NCBI GenBank assembly: GCA_017558425.1
Contig: JAFYVD010000064.1
Coordinates: forward strand, 1-38,316
DNA length: 38,316 nucleotides
Source of the DNA: Clostridia bacterium
GTDB taxonomy: Bacteria > Bacillota_A > Clostridia > RUG12999
Direction: 5' to 3'
Program-made: the position numbers and the translations under genes
Shown: positions 32,240 to 38,316 of the stretch, one piece after another
Numbering within the stretch: the stretch's first letter is position 1
Layout of the letters: the number at the start of each line of letters is the position of its first letter
The notes under the pieces: generated by a model
Told to the model about the DNA's origin: nothing
What the model saw: the letters and a program-made list of their open reading frames with translations, nothing else
Database searches by the model: none

Positions 32240-34447
32240 ATGAAGATTATTATGACCCTTATGAGCCTTAATATAGGCGGCGCGGAAACTCACGTTGTTG
32301 AGCTTTCAAAGCAGCTTGTCAAAGCCGGTCACCAGGTAACAATTGTTGCCGACAGCGGAGCATATTCCGAAATGGCGGAAAAGGCTGGAATAAAGCTTGT
32401 CAACGCCCCTCTCGACCGTCGGGATTTCAAGTCTATGTATCAGGCATATAAAATCCTGAAACATGTGATATCCACCCAAAAACCGGACATTGTGCACGCC
32501 CACGCGCGAATCCCGGGGTTCCTTTGTCATTTGGTCCGCCACACGGTTAAATTTAAATTTGTCACCTCCGTTCACGGCACATATTCCACGGCATTCCCGC
32601 TTAAATTGTTCACCCGCTGGGGCAGTAAATCCCTTGCGGTCAGCGAGGATATAAAGAGATATCTCATTGACAATTACAAGGTTAAAAGCAAAAATATTAT
32701 TGTCAGCGTTAACGGCGTGGACACTGAACGTTTCTCTCCCGACAGTGCTTACGAAAGTATTCTCCCTCAGTTTGGCTTTGATAAATCCGCCAAACGTATT
32801 GTTTATATGAGCAGACTCAACGAAGATGTCTGCAAACCTCTTTTCAAAGTCCTTGAATTTTTTGAAGACCTTGAAAAAGAGCATCCCGGCCTTGAACTTC
32901 TTGTAATAGGTCACGGCAATTGCTATGATAAAATTGAATCCCGTGCAAATGCCATAAACATCCGTCTTTCCAGAACAGCCGTTGCTTTAACGGGTGCTGT
33001 CACAGATGTTCCCCGTTACCTCGCATCGGCAGACATTGGTTTCGGTGTCGGAAGGGCTGTTCTCGAATGTATGGCTATGGGCAAACCGGTAATCGTTGCC
33101 GGCGAGGAAGGCTACATTGGCATTTTCGACCACGACACTTTGGGCGAGGCAGTTGAAACAAACTTCACTTGCCGTCACCGCATGGACATTCAGGACGAGA
33201 AATTCAAGCAGGATATGCTTACTCTTCTTGATATGACAAACGAGCAGAGACTCATTCTCGGTTCGTACGGCAGAAACATAGTTAAAGAACGCTATTCTCT
33301 TGATACAATGCTTAAAGATAACCTTGCGCTATATGATATGGTGGCAGGCTCAAACAAAAAATATGACTGTACAATCCTCGGTTACTACGGTTTTAAAAAC
33401 AATGGCGACGACGCACTCCTCGCCGCTATGGTTGACTCACTCCGCGAAATCAATCCCGATATAAAAATCAATGTTTTATCCTACAAACCCGCTGAAACTG
33501 CAGCACAGTACGGTGTGGATTCCATTTCTCGCTACAACATCTTTAAAATCAGACGCACCATAAAGAATTCCGAACTTTTCATCCTCGGCGGTGGCAGCCT
33601 TATTCAGGATGTTACAAGTACAAAATCCATCATTTATTATCTGATGATGATAAATGTTGCCCTCAGCGTAAAGACGGCTGTTATGATGTATGCCAACGGT
33701 ATCGGTCCGATAACCAAAAAAATTAACCGTCACAGAGCAAAGCGTGTATTAAACAAGGTTAATTACATCACTTTGAGGGACGAAAAATCACTCGTTGAAC
33801 TTAAAAGTTTGGGTGTAAACAAACCCGAAACTTTAGTTACTGCAGACCCCGTATTTGCTTCCGAATCCAAAAATCCGCAAGGTGCTGACCTTATGCTGGA
33901 AAACGCCGGTTTGGCAAAGGATGAAAAATTCGCTGTTTTCGCTGTAAGAAAATGGAAAAATCTTTCTGTTGATTTTGATGAAAAATTCGCCAAAATGGCA
34001 GACTATATAGCAGAAAAGCACGGGCTTGTTCCCGTGTTCATCCCCTTGCATTATCCATACGACGCATCGGTTAGCAGAAATATTATTTCAAAAATGAAAA
34101 ACCGTGCCCTTTTCATTTCGGGTAAGGTGGACCTGTCCACAATGCTCAGTCTTGTTGAAAAAAGCAGTCTCAATGTTTCGGTAAGACTCCATTCCCTGAT
34201 TTATTCAGCTTGTGCAGGCGTTCCTTCCATCGGCATCGCATACGATCCGAAAATCCCCGGTTTCCAGCAGTCGGTTAATCAGCCCTACATCAACCCCTCC
34301 GATTTCAAACCGGAAGTTTACCGTCCACTCATTGATAAATGTATAGAAAATCACGAGGAGATCAGTAAAACCATCCTTGAATCCACTTCTCTGCTTAAAG
34401 CAAAAGCGAAGCTCAATGCCACTGTGGCAGACGAATTGATGAGGTAA
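32240..34447 (+). CDS. Fusion: GT4 glycosyltransferase + CsaB-type polysaccharide pyruvyl transferase
   Basis: The protein is 735 aa. Residues 1-365 are a GT-B glycosyltransferase of family 4: MSLNIGGAETHVVEL, DIVHAHARIPG, SVHGTYS, NGVDTERFSP, and a C-terminal LECMAMGKPVIV. The usual first Glu of the E-x7-E motif is replaced in GFGVGRAVLE. Residues of about 374-735 are a CsaB-type pyruvyl transferase: GYYGFKNNGDDALL, LGGGSLIQDVTS, YANGIGPI and VRLHSLIYSACAGVP...YDPKIPGF. CsaB adds a ketal pyruvate to secondary cell-wall polymer, the ligand for SLH domains, so the fusion may both build and pyruvylate that polymer. ATG 32240 has SD GGAGAG; ruvX follows by 4 nt. Confidence 0.9.
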   Translation: MKIIMTLMSLNIGGAETHVVELSKQLVKAGHQVTIVADSGAYSEMAEKAGIKLVNAPLDRRDFKSMYQAYKILKHVISTQKPDIVHAHARIPGFLCHLVRHTVKFKFVTSVHGTYSTAFPLKLFTRWGSKSLAVSEDIKRYLIDNYKVKSKNIIVSVNGVDTERFSPDSAYESILPQFGFDKSAKRIVYMSRLNEDVCKPLFKVLEFFEDLEKEHPGLELLVIGHGNCYDKIESRANAINIRLSRTAVALTGAVTDVPRYLASADIGFGVGRAVLECMAMGKPVIVAGEEGYIGIFDHDTLGEAVETNFTCRHRMDIQDEKFKQDMLTLLDMTNEQRLILGSYGRNIVKERYSLDTMLKDNLALYDMVAGSNKKYDCTILGYYGFKNNGDDALLAAMVDSLREINPDIKINVLSYKPAETAAQYGVDSISRYNIFKIRRTIKNSELFILGGGSLIQDVTSTKSIIYYLMMINVALSVKTAVMMYANGIGPITKKINRHRAKRVLNKVNYITLRDEKSLVELKSLGVNKPETLVTADPVFASESKNPQGADLMLENAGLAKDEKFAVFAVRKWKNLSVDFDEKFAKMADYIAEKHGLVPVFIPLHYPYDASVSRNIISKMKNRALFISGKVDLSTMLSLVEKSSLNVSVRLHSLIYSACAGVPSIGIAYDPKIPGFQQSVNQPYINPSDFKPEVYRPLIDKCIENHEEISKTILESTSLLKAKAKLNATVADELMR

Positions 34448-34451
34448 ATTT

Positions 34452-34859
34452 ATGAAATATATCGGCGTAGACTATGGCAAAGCACGTATCGGTGTTGCAA
34501 AAAGCGACCCTTTGGGCGTACTTGCCACCCCAATCGAAACAATTCACGAAAAAAACTTCAGAATCCAGCTTGACAAATTGTGCGAAATCGCACAGAAAGA
34601 AAAGGCTGATAAGCTTATTTTCGGTCTTCCCAAAAATATGGACGGAACCGAAGGCGAATCTGCCGAGCTTATCCGTGAGTTTGCCGGAAAGGCTTCCGAC
34701 AGACTCGGAATCCCATACGAATTTGTGGACGAACGCCTTTCTACCGTGTCAGCTCACAGAATTTTAAATGATGTAAATATGTCGGGAAGTAAAAAACGCA
34801 GAGATGTGGTTGACACCGTTTCTGCCGTAATAATACTGCAGTCATATTTAGATAAATAA
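34452..34859 (+). CDS. ruvX: YqgF/RuvX-type RNase H-fold nuclease (pre-16S rRNA processing; putative Holliday junction resolvase)
   Basis: The protein is 135 aa. The RNase H-like fold has Asp7 in YIGVDYGKARIGVA, the FGLPKNMDGTEGESA loop with its Glu, and VDERLST, followed by a final DTVSAVIILQSYL helix carrying the last acid. The E. coli homologue trims the 5' end of pre-16S rRNA; the resolvase assignment is older and less sure. SD GAGG lies in the final codons of the GT4-CsaB gene. The DUF1292 gene follows at 24 nt, as in the yrrK-yrzB pair of Bacillus. Confidence 0.93.
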   Translation: MKYIGVDYGKARIGVAKSDPLGVLATPIETIHEKNFRIQLDKLCEIAQKEKADKLIFGLPKNMDGTEGESAELIREFAGKASDRLGIPYEFVDERLSTVSAHRILNDVNMSGSKKRRDVVDTVSAVIILQSYLDK

Positions 34860-34882
34860 GATAAAGAAAAGGAGATATAAAA

Positions 34883-35188
34883 ATGAGCGAAGAAAACAAA
34901 GATTTAATTGCTGAAGAAGAGTTTGAAACAGGCATAATCCTGACTGACGAAGACGGAAACGAGGTTGAATTTGACCTTCTGGACAATGTTGAATATGAAG
35001 GAAATTCATATCTCATTATGCTTCCCGCTGACGACAATGACGACGGAAACGTTGTAATTATGCTGCTTGAAGAAGGCGAAACAGAAGATGACGATTCTCT
35101 TCTTACAGTTACAGACGAAAAAGTTTTGGATGCAGTTTATGCAATTTTCAAAGAAAACAACAAAGATTTCTTTGATTTTGAGGACTAA
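34883..35188 (+). CDS. DUF1292 family protein (YrzB-like)
   Basis: The protein is 101 aa and very acidic (pI clearly low). The family core ILTDEDGNEVEFDLLDNVEYEGNSY is followed by YLIMLPADD and an EEGE...DSLLTVTDE strand block. It is cytoplasmic, with no catalytic motif known. It regularly follows ruvX in Firmicutes, and its function is undetermined. SD AAAAGGAGATATAAAA is nearly identical to that of the WG-repeat gene at 6989. The next element downstream is the 6S RNA. Confidence 0.9.
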   Translation: MSEENKDLIAEEEFETGIILTDEDGNEVEFDLLDNVEYEGNSYLIMLPADDNDDGNVVIMLLEEGETEDDDSLLTVTDEKVLDAVYAIFKENNKDFFDFED

Positions 35189-35203
35189 TTCCATAAATTC
35201 CTA

Positions 35204-35232
35204 TTGTATTTCCGCCAAAAAGGTGGTATACT
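35204..35232 (+). promoter_or_regulatory. Candidate sigma-A promoter for 6S RNA
   Basis: -35 TTGTAT (35204-35209), 17 bp spacer, extended -10 TGG-TATACT (35227-35232). It predicts a start near 35239, at the palindrome. A second possible -10, TATTAT (35249-35254), would start the RNA at 35261, matching the expected mature 5' end, but has no good -35. Confidence 0.55.
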
Positions 35233-35237
35233 TAAAC

Positions 35238-35255
35238 CATAATATTAATATTATG
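35238..35255. repeat. 18-bp perfect palindrome upstream of 6S RNA
   Basis: CATAATATTAATATTATG reads identically on both strands. It lies between the candidate promoter and the 6S RNA body and includes the alternative -10. It could be an operator or simply AT-rich sequence. Confidence 0.6.
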
Positions 35256-35260
35256 TAAAG

Positions 35261-35447
35261 ACACCCTGCTATGTGCGTTATGAATGGATTTACTTAAACC
35301 AACACTATTCAAAAGGGAACTTATTCTCCGTGTGCGGCGTAAATGCCCCCGTGCTTTTGCACGCCAGGGGACTTATAAAGCAACCGGGATCTATCCCACC
35401 TGCTTATGCAGGTTTGAGTACACCATGATGACGGCAATGCGGGGTAT
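35261..35447 (+). ncRNA. ssrS: 6S RNA
   Basis: The RNA is about 187 nt. 6S RNA mimics an open promoter and binds sigma-70/sigma-A RNA polymerase in stationary phase. The 5' ACACCCTGC pairs with 3' GCGGGGTAT as the closing stem. Next to it, TGTGCGT faces GACGGCA, the same layout as the E. coli 6S termini (GATGTTCG ... GCGGCATCTC). A large, weakly paired bubble follows (5' side GAATGGATTTACTTAAACC; 3' side with a CCTGC/GCAGG hairpin), and an apical helix CCCC-CGTGC/GCACG-GGGG. No open reading frame fits. The ends are estimates. Confidence 0.78.
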
Positions 35448-35470
35448 ATTTTCTAAAAAAATGCAAATAC

Positions 35471-35508
35471 TTTAATGCAGGACACATCTCGTCCTGCATT
35501 AAATTTTT
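35471..35508 (+). terminator. Terminator downstream of 6S RNA
   Basis: TTTAATGCAGGAC (35471-35483) pairs perfectly with GTCCTGCATTAAA (35491-35503) around ACATCTC, then TTTTT. It directly precedes the SD of the DUF378 gene, so that gene is read only by read-through or from a promoter I cannot identify. Confidence 0.92.
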
Positions 35509-35523
35509 ATGCGGAGGTATATT

Positions 35524-35742
35524 ATGATTGATACCATTGCCCTGATTCTCGTAATCGTAGGCGCCCTCAACTGGGGTTCTATAGGTATTTTCGGCGTAGA
35601 TGCAATTGCATGGCTGTTTGGCGGCCAGCTTTCAGTTATCAGCCGTATTATCTACACACTTGTTGCGTTGGCAGGAATATGGTCCATTTCCCTTTTGTTT
35701 AGAGAAGAACAGGAAATGGATTATACACCTGACAGGAAATGA
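35524..35742 (+). CDS. DUF378 family small membrane protein
   Basis: The protein is 72 aa with two hydrophobic helices (about 3-22 and 38-60). The family core ALILVIVGALNWGSIGIFGVD precedes a short loop and the ISRIIYTLVALAGIW helix, and a charged tail ends the chain. The function of the family is unknown. An in-frame ATG at 35509 overlaps the terminator tract; the GGAGG at 35512-35516, 7 nt before ATG 35524, settles the start. A CCGGA/TCCGG mini-hairpin at 35743-35757 follows the stop. Confidence 0.88.
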   Translation: MIDTIALILVIVGALNWGSIGIFGVDAIAWLFGGQLSVISRIIYTLVALAGIWSISLLFREEQEMDYTPDRK

Positions 35743-35775
35743 CCGGACTCCATCCGGTTATTTTGCCAAAAATAT

Positions 35776-35814
35776 AAAAAAAGGCAAAACGCCAAGAGCG
35801 ATTTGCCTTTTTTT
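35776..35814. terminator. Bidirectional terminator between DUF378 and metY
   Basis: AAAAAAAGGCAAA (35776-35788) pairs with TTTGCCTTTTTTT (35802-35814) around a 13-nt loop, between convergent genes. Confidence 0.9.
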
Positions 35815-35816
35815 CT

Positions 35817-37082
35817 TTAGTTGAGCGCCTGTTTCAAATCTTCGATAAGGTCATCCACATTTTCAAGACCAACAGAAAGTCTGATTAAATCGGGAGCAAC
35901 GCCCGCTTCAGCAAGTTGTTCGTCCGTCAACTGACGGTGAGTGTGGCTTGCAGGATGAAGCAGACATGTTTTTGCATCCGCAACATGAGTTACGATTGAA
36001 GCAAGTTTAAGGCTGTCCATAAATTTAATGGACTCCTCTCTTCCTCCTTTGATACCGAAAGCAAGCACGCCACAGGTGCCTTTGGGCATATATTTTTTTG
36101 CAAGAGCATTATAATCGTCGCTTTCAAGGTCAGCATAGTGTACCCAAGCAACCTTATCATGCGATTTCAGGAATTTTGCAATCGCAAGCGCATTGCTGCA
36201 ATGTCTTTCCATTCTGACGTGAAGTGTTTCAAGTCCAAGATTGAGATAGAACGCATTCTGCGGCGACTGAATTGCACCAAAGTCTCTCATAAGCTGAGCT
36301 GTAGCTTTAGTGATATACGCACCCTTGCCGAATCTTTCCGCATATGTGATGCCATGATATGATTCATCGGGAGTTGTAAGTCCGGGGAACTTGTCGGCGT
36401 GTTTCATCCAATCGAAGTTTCCACTGTCAACGATGCAACCGCCAACGCCAACGCCCTGACCGTCCATATATTTTGTTGTGGAATGTGTTACGATGTCAGC
36501 GCCCCATTCAAAAGGTCTGCAGTTAATGGGTGTTGCAAAAGTATTGTCAACTATAAAGGGAACACCATGAGAATGAGCAAGGCGAGCAAATTTTTCAAAA
36601 TCAAGCACAGAACAGGTGGGGTTGGTAATTGTCTCGCCAAAAAGAGCTTTTGTGTTGGGTCTGAAATACTTTGCAAGTTCTTCTTCAGGTAAATCCTGGT
36701 CAACAAAAGTACATTCAATACCCATTTTTTTCATGGTAACACCAAACAAGTTGTATGTGCCGCCATAGATTGCGGAAGAGGCAATAAAATGGTCTCCCGC
36801 TTCACAAATATTGAAGATTGCAAAAAAGTTAGCTGCCTGACCGGAAGATGTAAGCATTGCCGCCACTCCGCCTTCAAGTGCACATATTTTTGCCGCAACC
36901 GCATCATTCGTCGGGTTCTGCAGTCTTGTGTAAAAATATCCTTCAGCTTCAAGGTCAAAAAGCTTGCCCATTGCATCACTTGTATCATATTTAAATGTAG
37001 TGCTCTGATATACAGGCACCTGTCTGGGTTCTCCCTGAGAAGGTTTCCATCCTTCGTGGAGACATTTTGTTTCTACTTTCAT
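35817..37082 (-). CDS. O-acetylhomoserine sulfhydrylase (aminocarboxypropyltransferase), Cys/Met-metabolism PLP enzyme
   Basis: The protein is 421 aa. It should join O-acetylhomoserine with sulfide to make homocysteine for methionine. The fold-type I motifs are in order: PVYQSTTFKY, YTRLQNPTND, SSGQAANFFA, ETITNPTCSVLD, VDNTFATP (with the PLP-contacting Asp), the Schiff-base Lys204 in HSTTKYMDGQG, and the late RLSVGLENVDDL. Length and the extended middle insert fit MetY rather than cystathionine gamma-synthase. The leader is only about 30 nt, so there is no SAM riboswitch or T-box. Promoter at 37119-37147, SD GGAGG 7 nt before ATG. Confidence 0.93.
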   Translation of the reverse strand: MKVETKCLHEGWKPSQGEPRQVPVYQSTTFKYDTSDAMGKLFDLEAEGYFYTRLQNPTNDAVAAKICALEGGVAAMLTSSGQAANFFAIFNICEAGDHFIASSAIYGGTYNLFGVTMKKMGIECTFVDQDLPEEELAKYFRPNTKALFGETITNPTCSVLDFEKFARLAHSHGVPFIVDNTFATPINCRPFEWGADIVTHSTTKYMDGQGVGVGGCIVDSGNFDWMKHADKFPGLTTPDESYHGITYAERFGKGAYITKATAQLMRDFGAIQSPQNAFYLNLGLETLHVRMERHCSNALAIAKFLKSHDKVAWVHYADLESDDYNALAKKYMPKGTCGVLAFGIKGGREESIKFMDSLKLASIVTHVADAKTCLLHPASHTHRQLTDEQLAEAGVAPDLIRLSVGLENVDDLIEDLKQALN

Positions 37083-37118
37083 TGCGATACCTCCATGATA
37101 TCAAAATAATATAAATCC

Positions 37119-37147
37119 ATTGTATCACATTAGAAAACCAATGTCAA
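37119..37147 (-). promoter_or_regulatory. Sigma-A promoter for the O-acetylhomoserine sulfhydrylase gene
   Basis: Minus strand: -35 TTGACA (37142-37147), 17 bp spacer, -10 TACAAT (37119-37124). Expected start is near 37112. Confidence 0.83.
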
Positions 37148-37178
37148 CAAAATAGCATTTATGAATTTAAAACAGTAC

Positions 37179-37205
37179 AAAAAAAGAGCAGCAAAGCTGC
37201 TCTTT
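37179..37205 (-). terminator. Terminator of the polysaccharide deacetylase gene
   Basis: AAAGAGCAGC (37183-37192) pairs perfectly with GCTGCTCTTT (37196-37205) around a 3-nt loop; on the minus strand a T-run follows. Confidence 0.93.
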
Positions 37206-37207
37206 AA

Positions 37208-38086
37208 TTATTTACATTTTTCGTCAACCATATCGAAATATTCCTCTGTGGGAATGGATGCGGCTCGGTTAAATCTGCCGAGAGCCTGCTGCTTATCTCT
37301 CATACGGTTAACTCTGTAATCTGTAGAAATGAAAATATCATAATCAGATTTCAGATTGAAAAGAATATCCAAATCATAGAGACCATACGGGAAAGAGAAA
37401 GCTTTTGTTTTAAACCCGGTGTTCAAATAAATAACATCACGGTTTAAATTAATGTCACTTTTTGCTCTTTCATAATCTGTGGTATAAACCCAATCAAGGT
37501 CTTCCTTCACATAGCTGTGAAGAGAATATGTATGGTTACCAAAATCACAAATTCCGCTGTCAACCATTTCTCTTATCTGCTCCCAGGAACAATATTCCGG
37601 ATGCTGAGAATCGATGAGTTCGCCACAAATATAGAAGCTTGCTTTATATCCGTATTCTTTCAAAAGCGGGAACACGTCTGTGTAAATACCTTCATAACCA
37701 TCATCAAAAGTGAGAATGATGGGTTTGGGATATTTTCTAAAGAAATCAGCTACTTTAGTATCAATATTTCTTGATGCTATACTATAAGAATATTTTGCAA
37801 TATCATAATATTCAGCAACAGTGATAGGTGTATACCCTCTTTCTTTAATTTCCGCAAAGTCAGCCGCAAGCATTTCTTTGGTAATGGTCCAATCGGAAAC
37901 CTCTTCGGGGTTATCGGTGATTTTATGGTACATCAGCGCAGGTATAGCCATCTGAACACCTTTATATGCTGTAACATAATCAGAGGCTCTTCCTGTATTA
38001 ATTCCTCTGTTGTTGTAAGCGGCAAAAGATGTAAACGAAAATACCGAAATCACCAATAAAACAAGCGCTATAATTCTTTTTGTCAT
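37208..38086 (-). CDS. Exported polysaccharide deacetylase (NodB-type, CE4)
   Basis: The protein is 292 aa. A signal peptide or membrane anchor spans residues 1-23 (MTKRII, hydrophobic core, SFAA). The NodB domain has IPALMYHKI at its first strand, catalytic TFDDGY (126-131), the zinc motif HTYSLH (His185 and His190), and FSFPYG for motif 3. Such enzymes remove N- or O-acetyl groups from peptidoglycan or wall glycans; the exact substrate is unknown. The frame opens at a GTG (38095), but ATG 38086 has AAAGGTG at good distance and a cleaner signal peptide. No promoter is visible between the upstream terminator and this start. Confidence 0.9.
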   Translation of the reverse strand: MTKRIIALVLLVISVFSFTSFAAYNNRGINTGRASDYVTAYKGVQMAIPALMYHKITDNPEEVSDWTITKEMLAADFAEIKERGYTPITVAEYYDIAKYSYSIASRNIDTKVADFFRKYPKPIILTFDDGYEGIYTDVFPLLKEYGYKASFYICGELIDSQHPEYCSWEQIREMVDSGICDFGNHTYSLHSYVKEDLDWVYTTDYERAKSDINLNRDVIYLNTGFKTKAFSFPYGLYDLDILFNLKSDYDIFISTDYRVNRMRDKQQALGRFNRAASIPTEEYFDMVDEKCK

Positions 38087-38108
38087 AATAATCACCTTTT
38101 TCTTAGAA

Positions 38109-38138
38109 CAAAAAAGGGGCTATAACAGCCCCCTTTTA
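38109..38138 (-). terminator. Terminator of the gene at the right edge
   Basis: Minus strand: AAAAGGGGGCT / AGCCCCTTTTTT around a 5-nt loop with one bulged G, then TTTTTTG. It lies 11 nt past that gene's stop. Confidence 0.85.
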
Positions 38139-38148
38139 TTATTGAAAA

Positions 38149-38316
38149 TTAGTCAACGTAAACGTCGGGTGCAACGATTTCGAGAACATAGTCTGCGTAA
38201 TCTTCGAGAGTGCTGTTGAGGTCAACGATGAAATCGTCTGTGCCTTCGTAAAGAACAGCAGGAACGATAACGTTTACTCTGTCGCCACCGATGATGTAGT
38301 CATAACCAGCATTTTC
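38149..38316 (-). CDS. C-terminal fragment of an unidentified protein (runs off right edge)
   Basis: The last 55 codons of a minus-strand gene, ending at TAA 38149-38151. The visible part begins ENAGYDYIIGGDRVNV and ends VAPDVYVD. It is acidic and beta-rich in appearance, with alternating hydrophobic strands (VIVPAVLYEG, DFIVDLN, YVLEIVAP), which would suit the end of an extracellular or adhesive beta domain. Codons are regular and the terminator follows at once, so it is a real gene end. I do not recognise a family, and the rest is outside the window. Confidence 0.75.
   Translation of the reverse strand, partial: ENAGYDYIIGGDRVNVIVPAVLYEGTDDFIVDLNSTLEDYADYVLEIVAPDVYVD

Noticed and set aside
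35509..35523. DUF378 start at ATG 35509
   Set aside because: The AUG falls at the end of the terminator T-tract, and the SD lies after it; ATG 35524 is correctly spaced.
37083..37118. SAM riboswitch or T-box upstream of the sulfhydrylase gene
   Set aside because: The predicted leader is about 30 nt, too short for either, and has no matching motif.
1..38316. CRISPR array, insertion sequence or prophage
   Set aside because: No regularly spaced repeats, transposase, terminal inverted repeats or phage structural genes were seen on either strand.

Overview
The window looks like chromosomal DNA from a low-to-moderate-GC Firmicute of the class Clostridia. The evidence is strong AGGAGG-type ribosome sites, TTGACA/TATAAT promoters, a class A RNase P RNA, and the DivIVA/SepF/YlmH division cluster. 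YlbF-, DUF1292- and DUF378-family genes, a CsaB-type pyruvyl transferase and stalk-domain (copper-amine-oxidase-N-like) exported proteins point the same way. I see no phage, transposon, integrase or CRISPR array. The genus cannot be fixed from this sequence alone.

Layout. 1-1.5 kb (minus): 5' part of rnpB and a CNNM/CBS/CorC membrane protein. 1.5-1.74 kb: a tRNA-Leu(CAG) with its own promoter and terminator. 1.74-10.3 kb is the accessory-looking part. It holds a GH88-type glycosidase fused to an AAC(3)-type acetyltransferase, a WbsX/GH99-like protein (minus), an O-antigen-ligase-like membrane protein with an exported WG-repeat/stalk-domain protein, and a glycerophosphodiester phosphodiesterase paired with a propeller-like unknown. 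10.3-15.3 kb (minus): an M81-M20 hydrolase pair, then a MaoC hydratase / lipid kinase / CPBP protease operon. 15.3-17.35 kb (minus): an EF-G paralogue.

17.5-32.1 kb (minus) is one long, tightly packed operon read from a promoter at about 32.1 kb: miaB, ylbF-like, mutS, mutL, miaA, a HlyD-like adaptor, yggS, sepF, yggT, ylmH, divIVA, ileS and, past a hairpin, trmD. It joins tRNA modification, mismatch repair, cell division and isoleucyl-tRNA charging. The divergent plus-strand unit starting at 32.2 kb carries a GT4-CsaB fusion, ruvX and a DUF1292 gene, followed by a 6S RNA and a DUF378 gene. The right end (minus) has an O-acetylhomoserine sulfhydrylase, an exported polysaccharide deacetylase and the C-terminus of an unidentified gene.

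The theme outside housekeeping is the cell surface: CsaB-type pyruvylation (which usually anchors SLH proteins), polysaccharide polymerisation or ligation, deacetylation and glycan breakdown. The most unusual items are the GH88-AAC(3) fusion, the GT4-CsaB fusion, the HlyD-like protein inside the division operon, the altered MutL endonuclease motif, and a promoter-hairpin arrangement in the leader of the phosphodiesterase gene. Several start codons were moved from the longest open frame to the site with a proper Shine-Dalgarno; this is stated in each entry.
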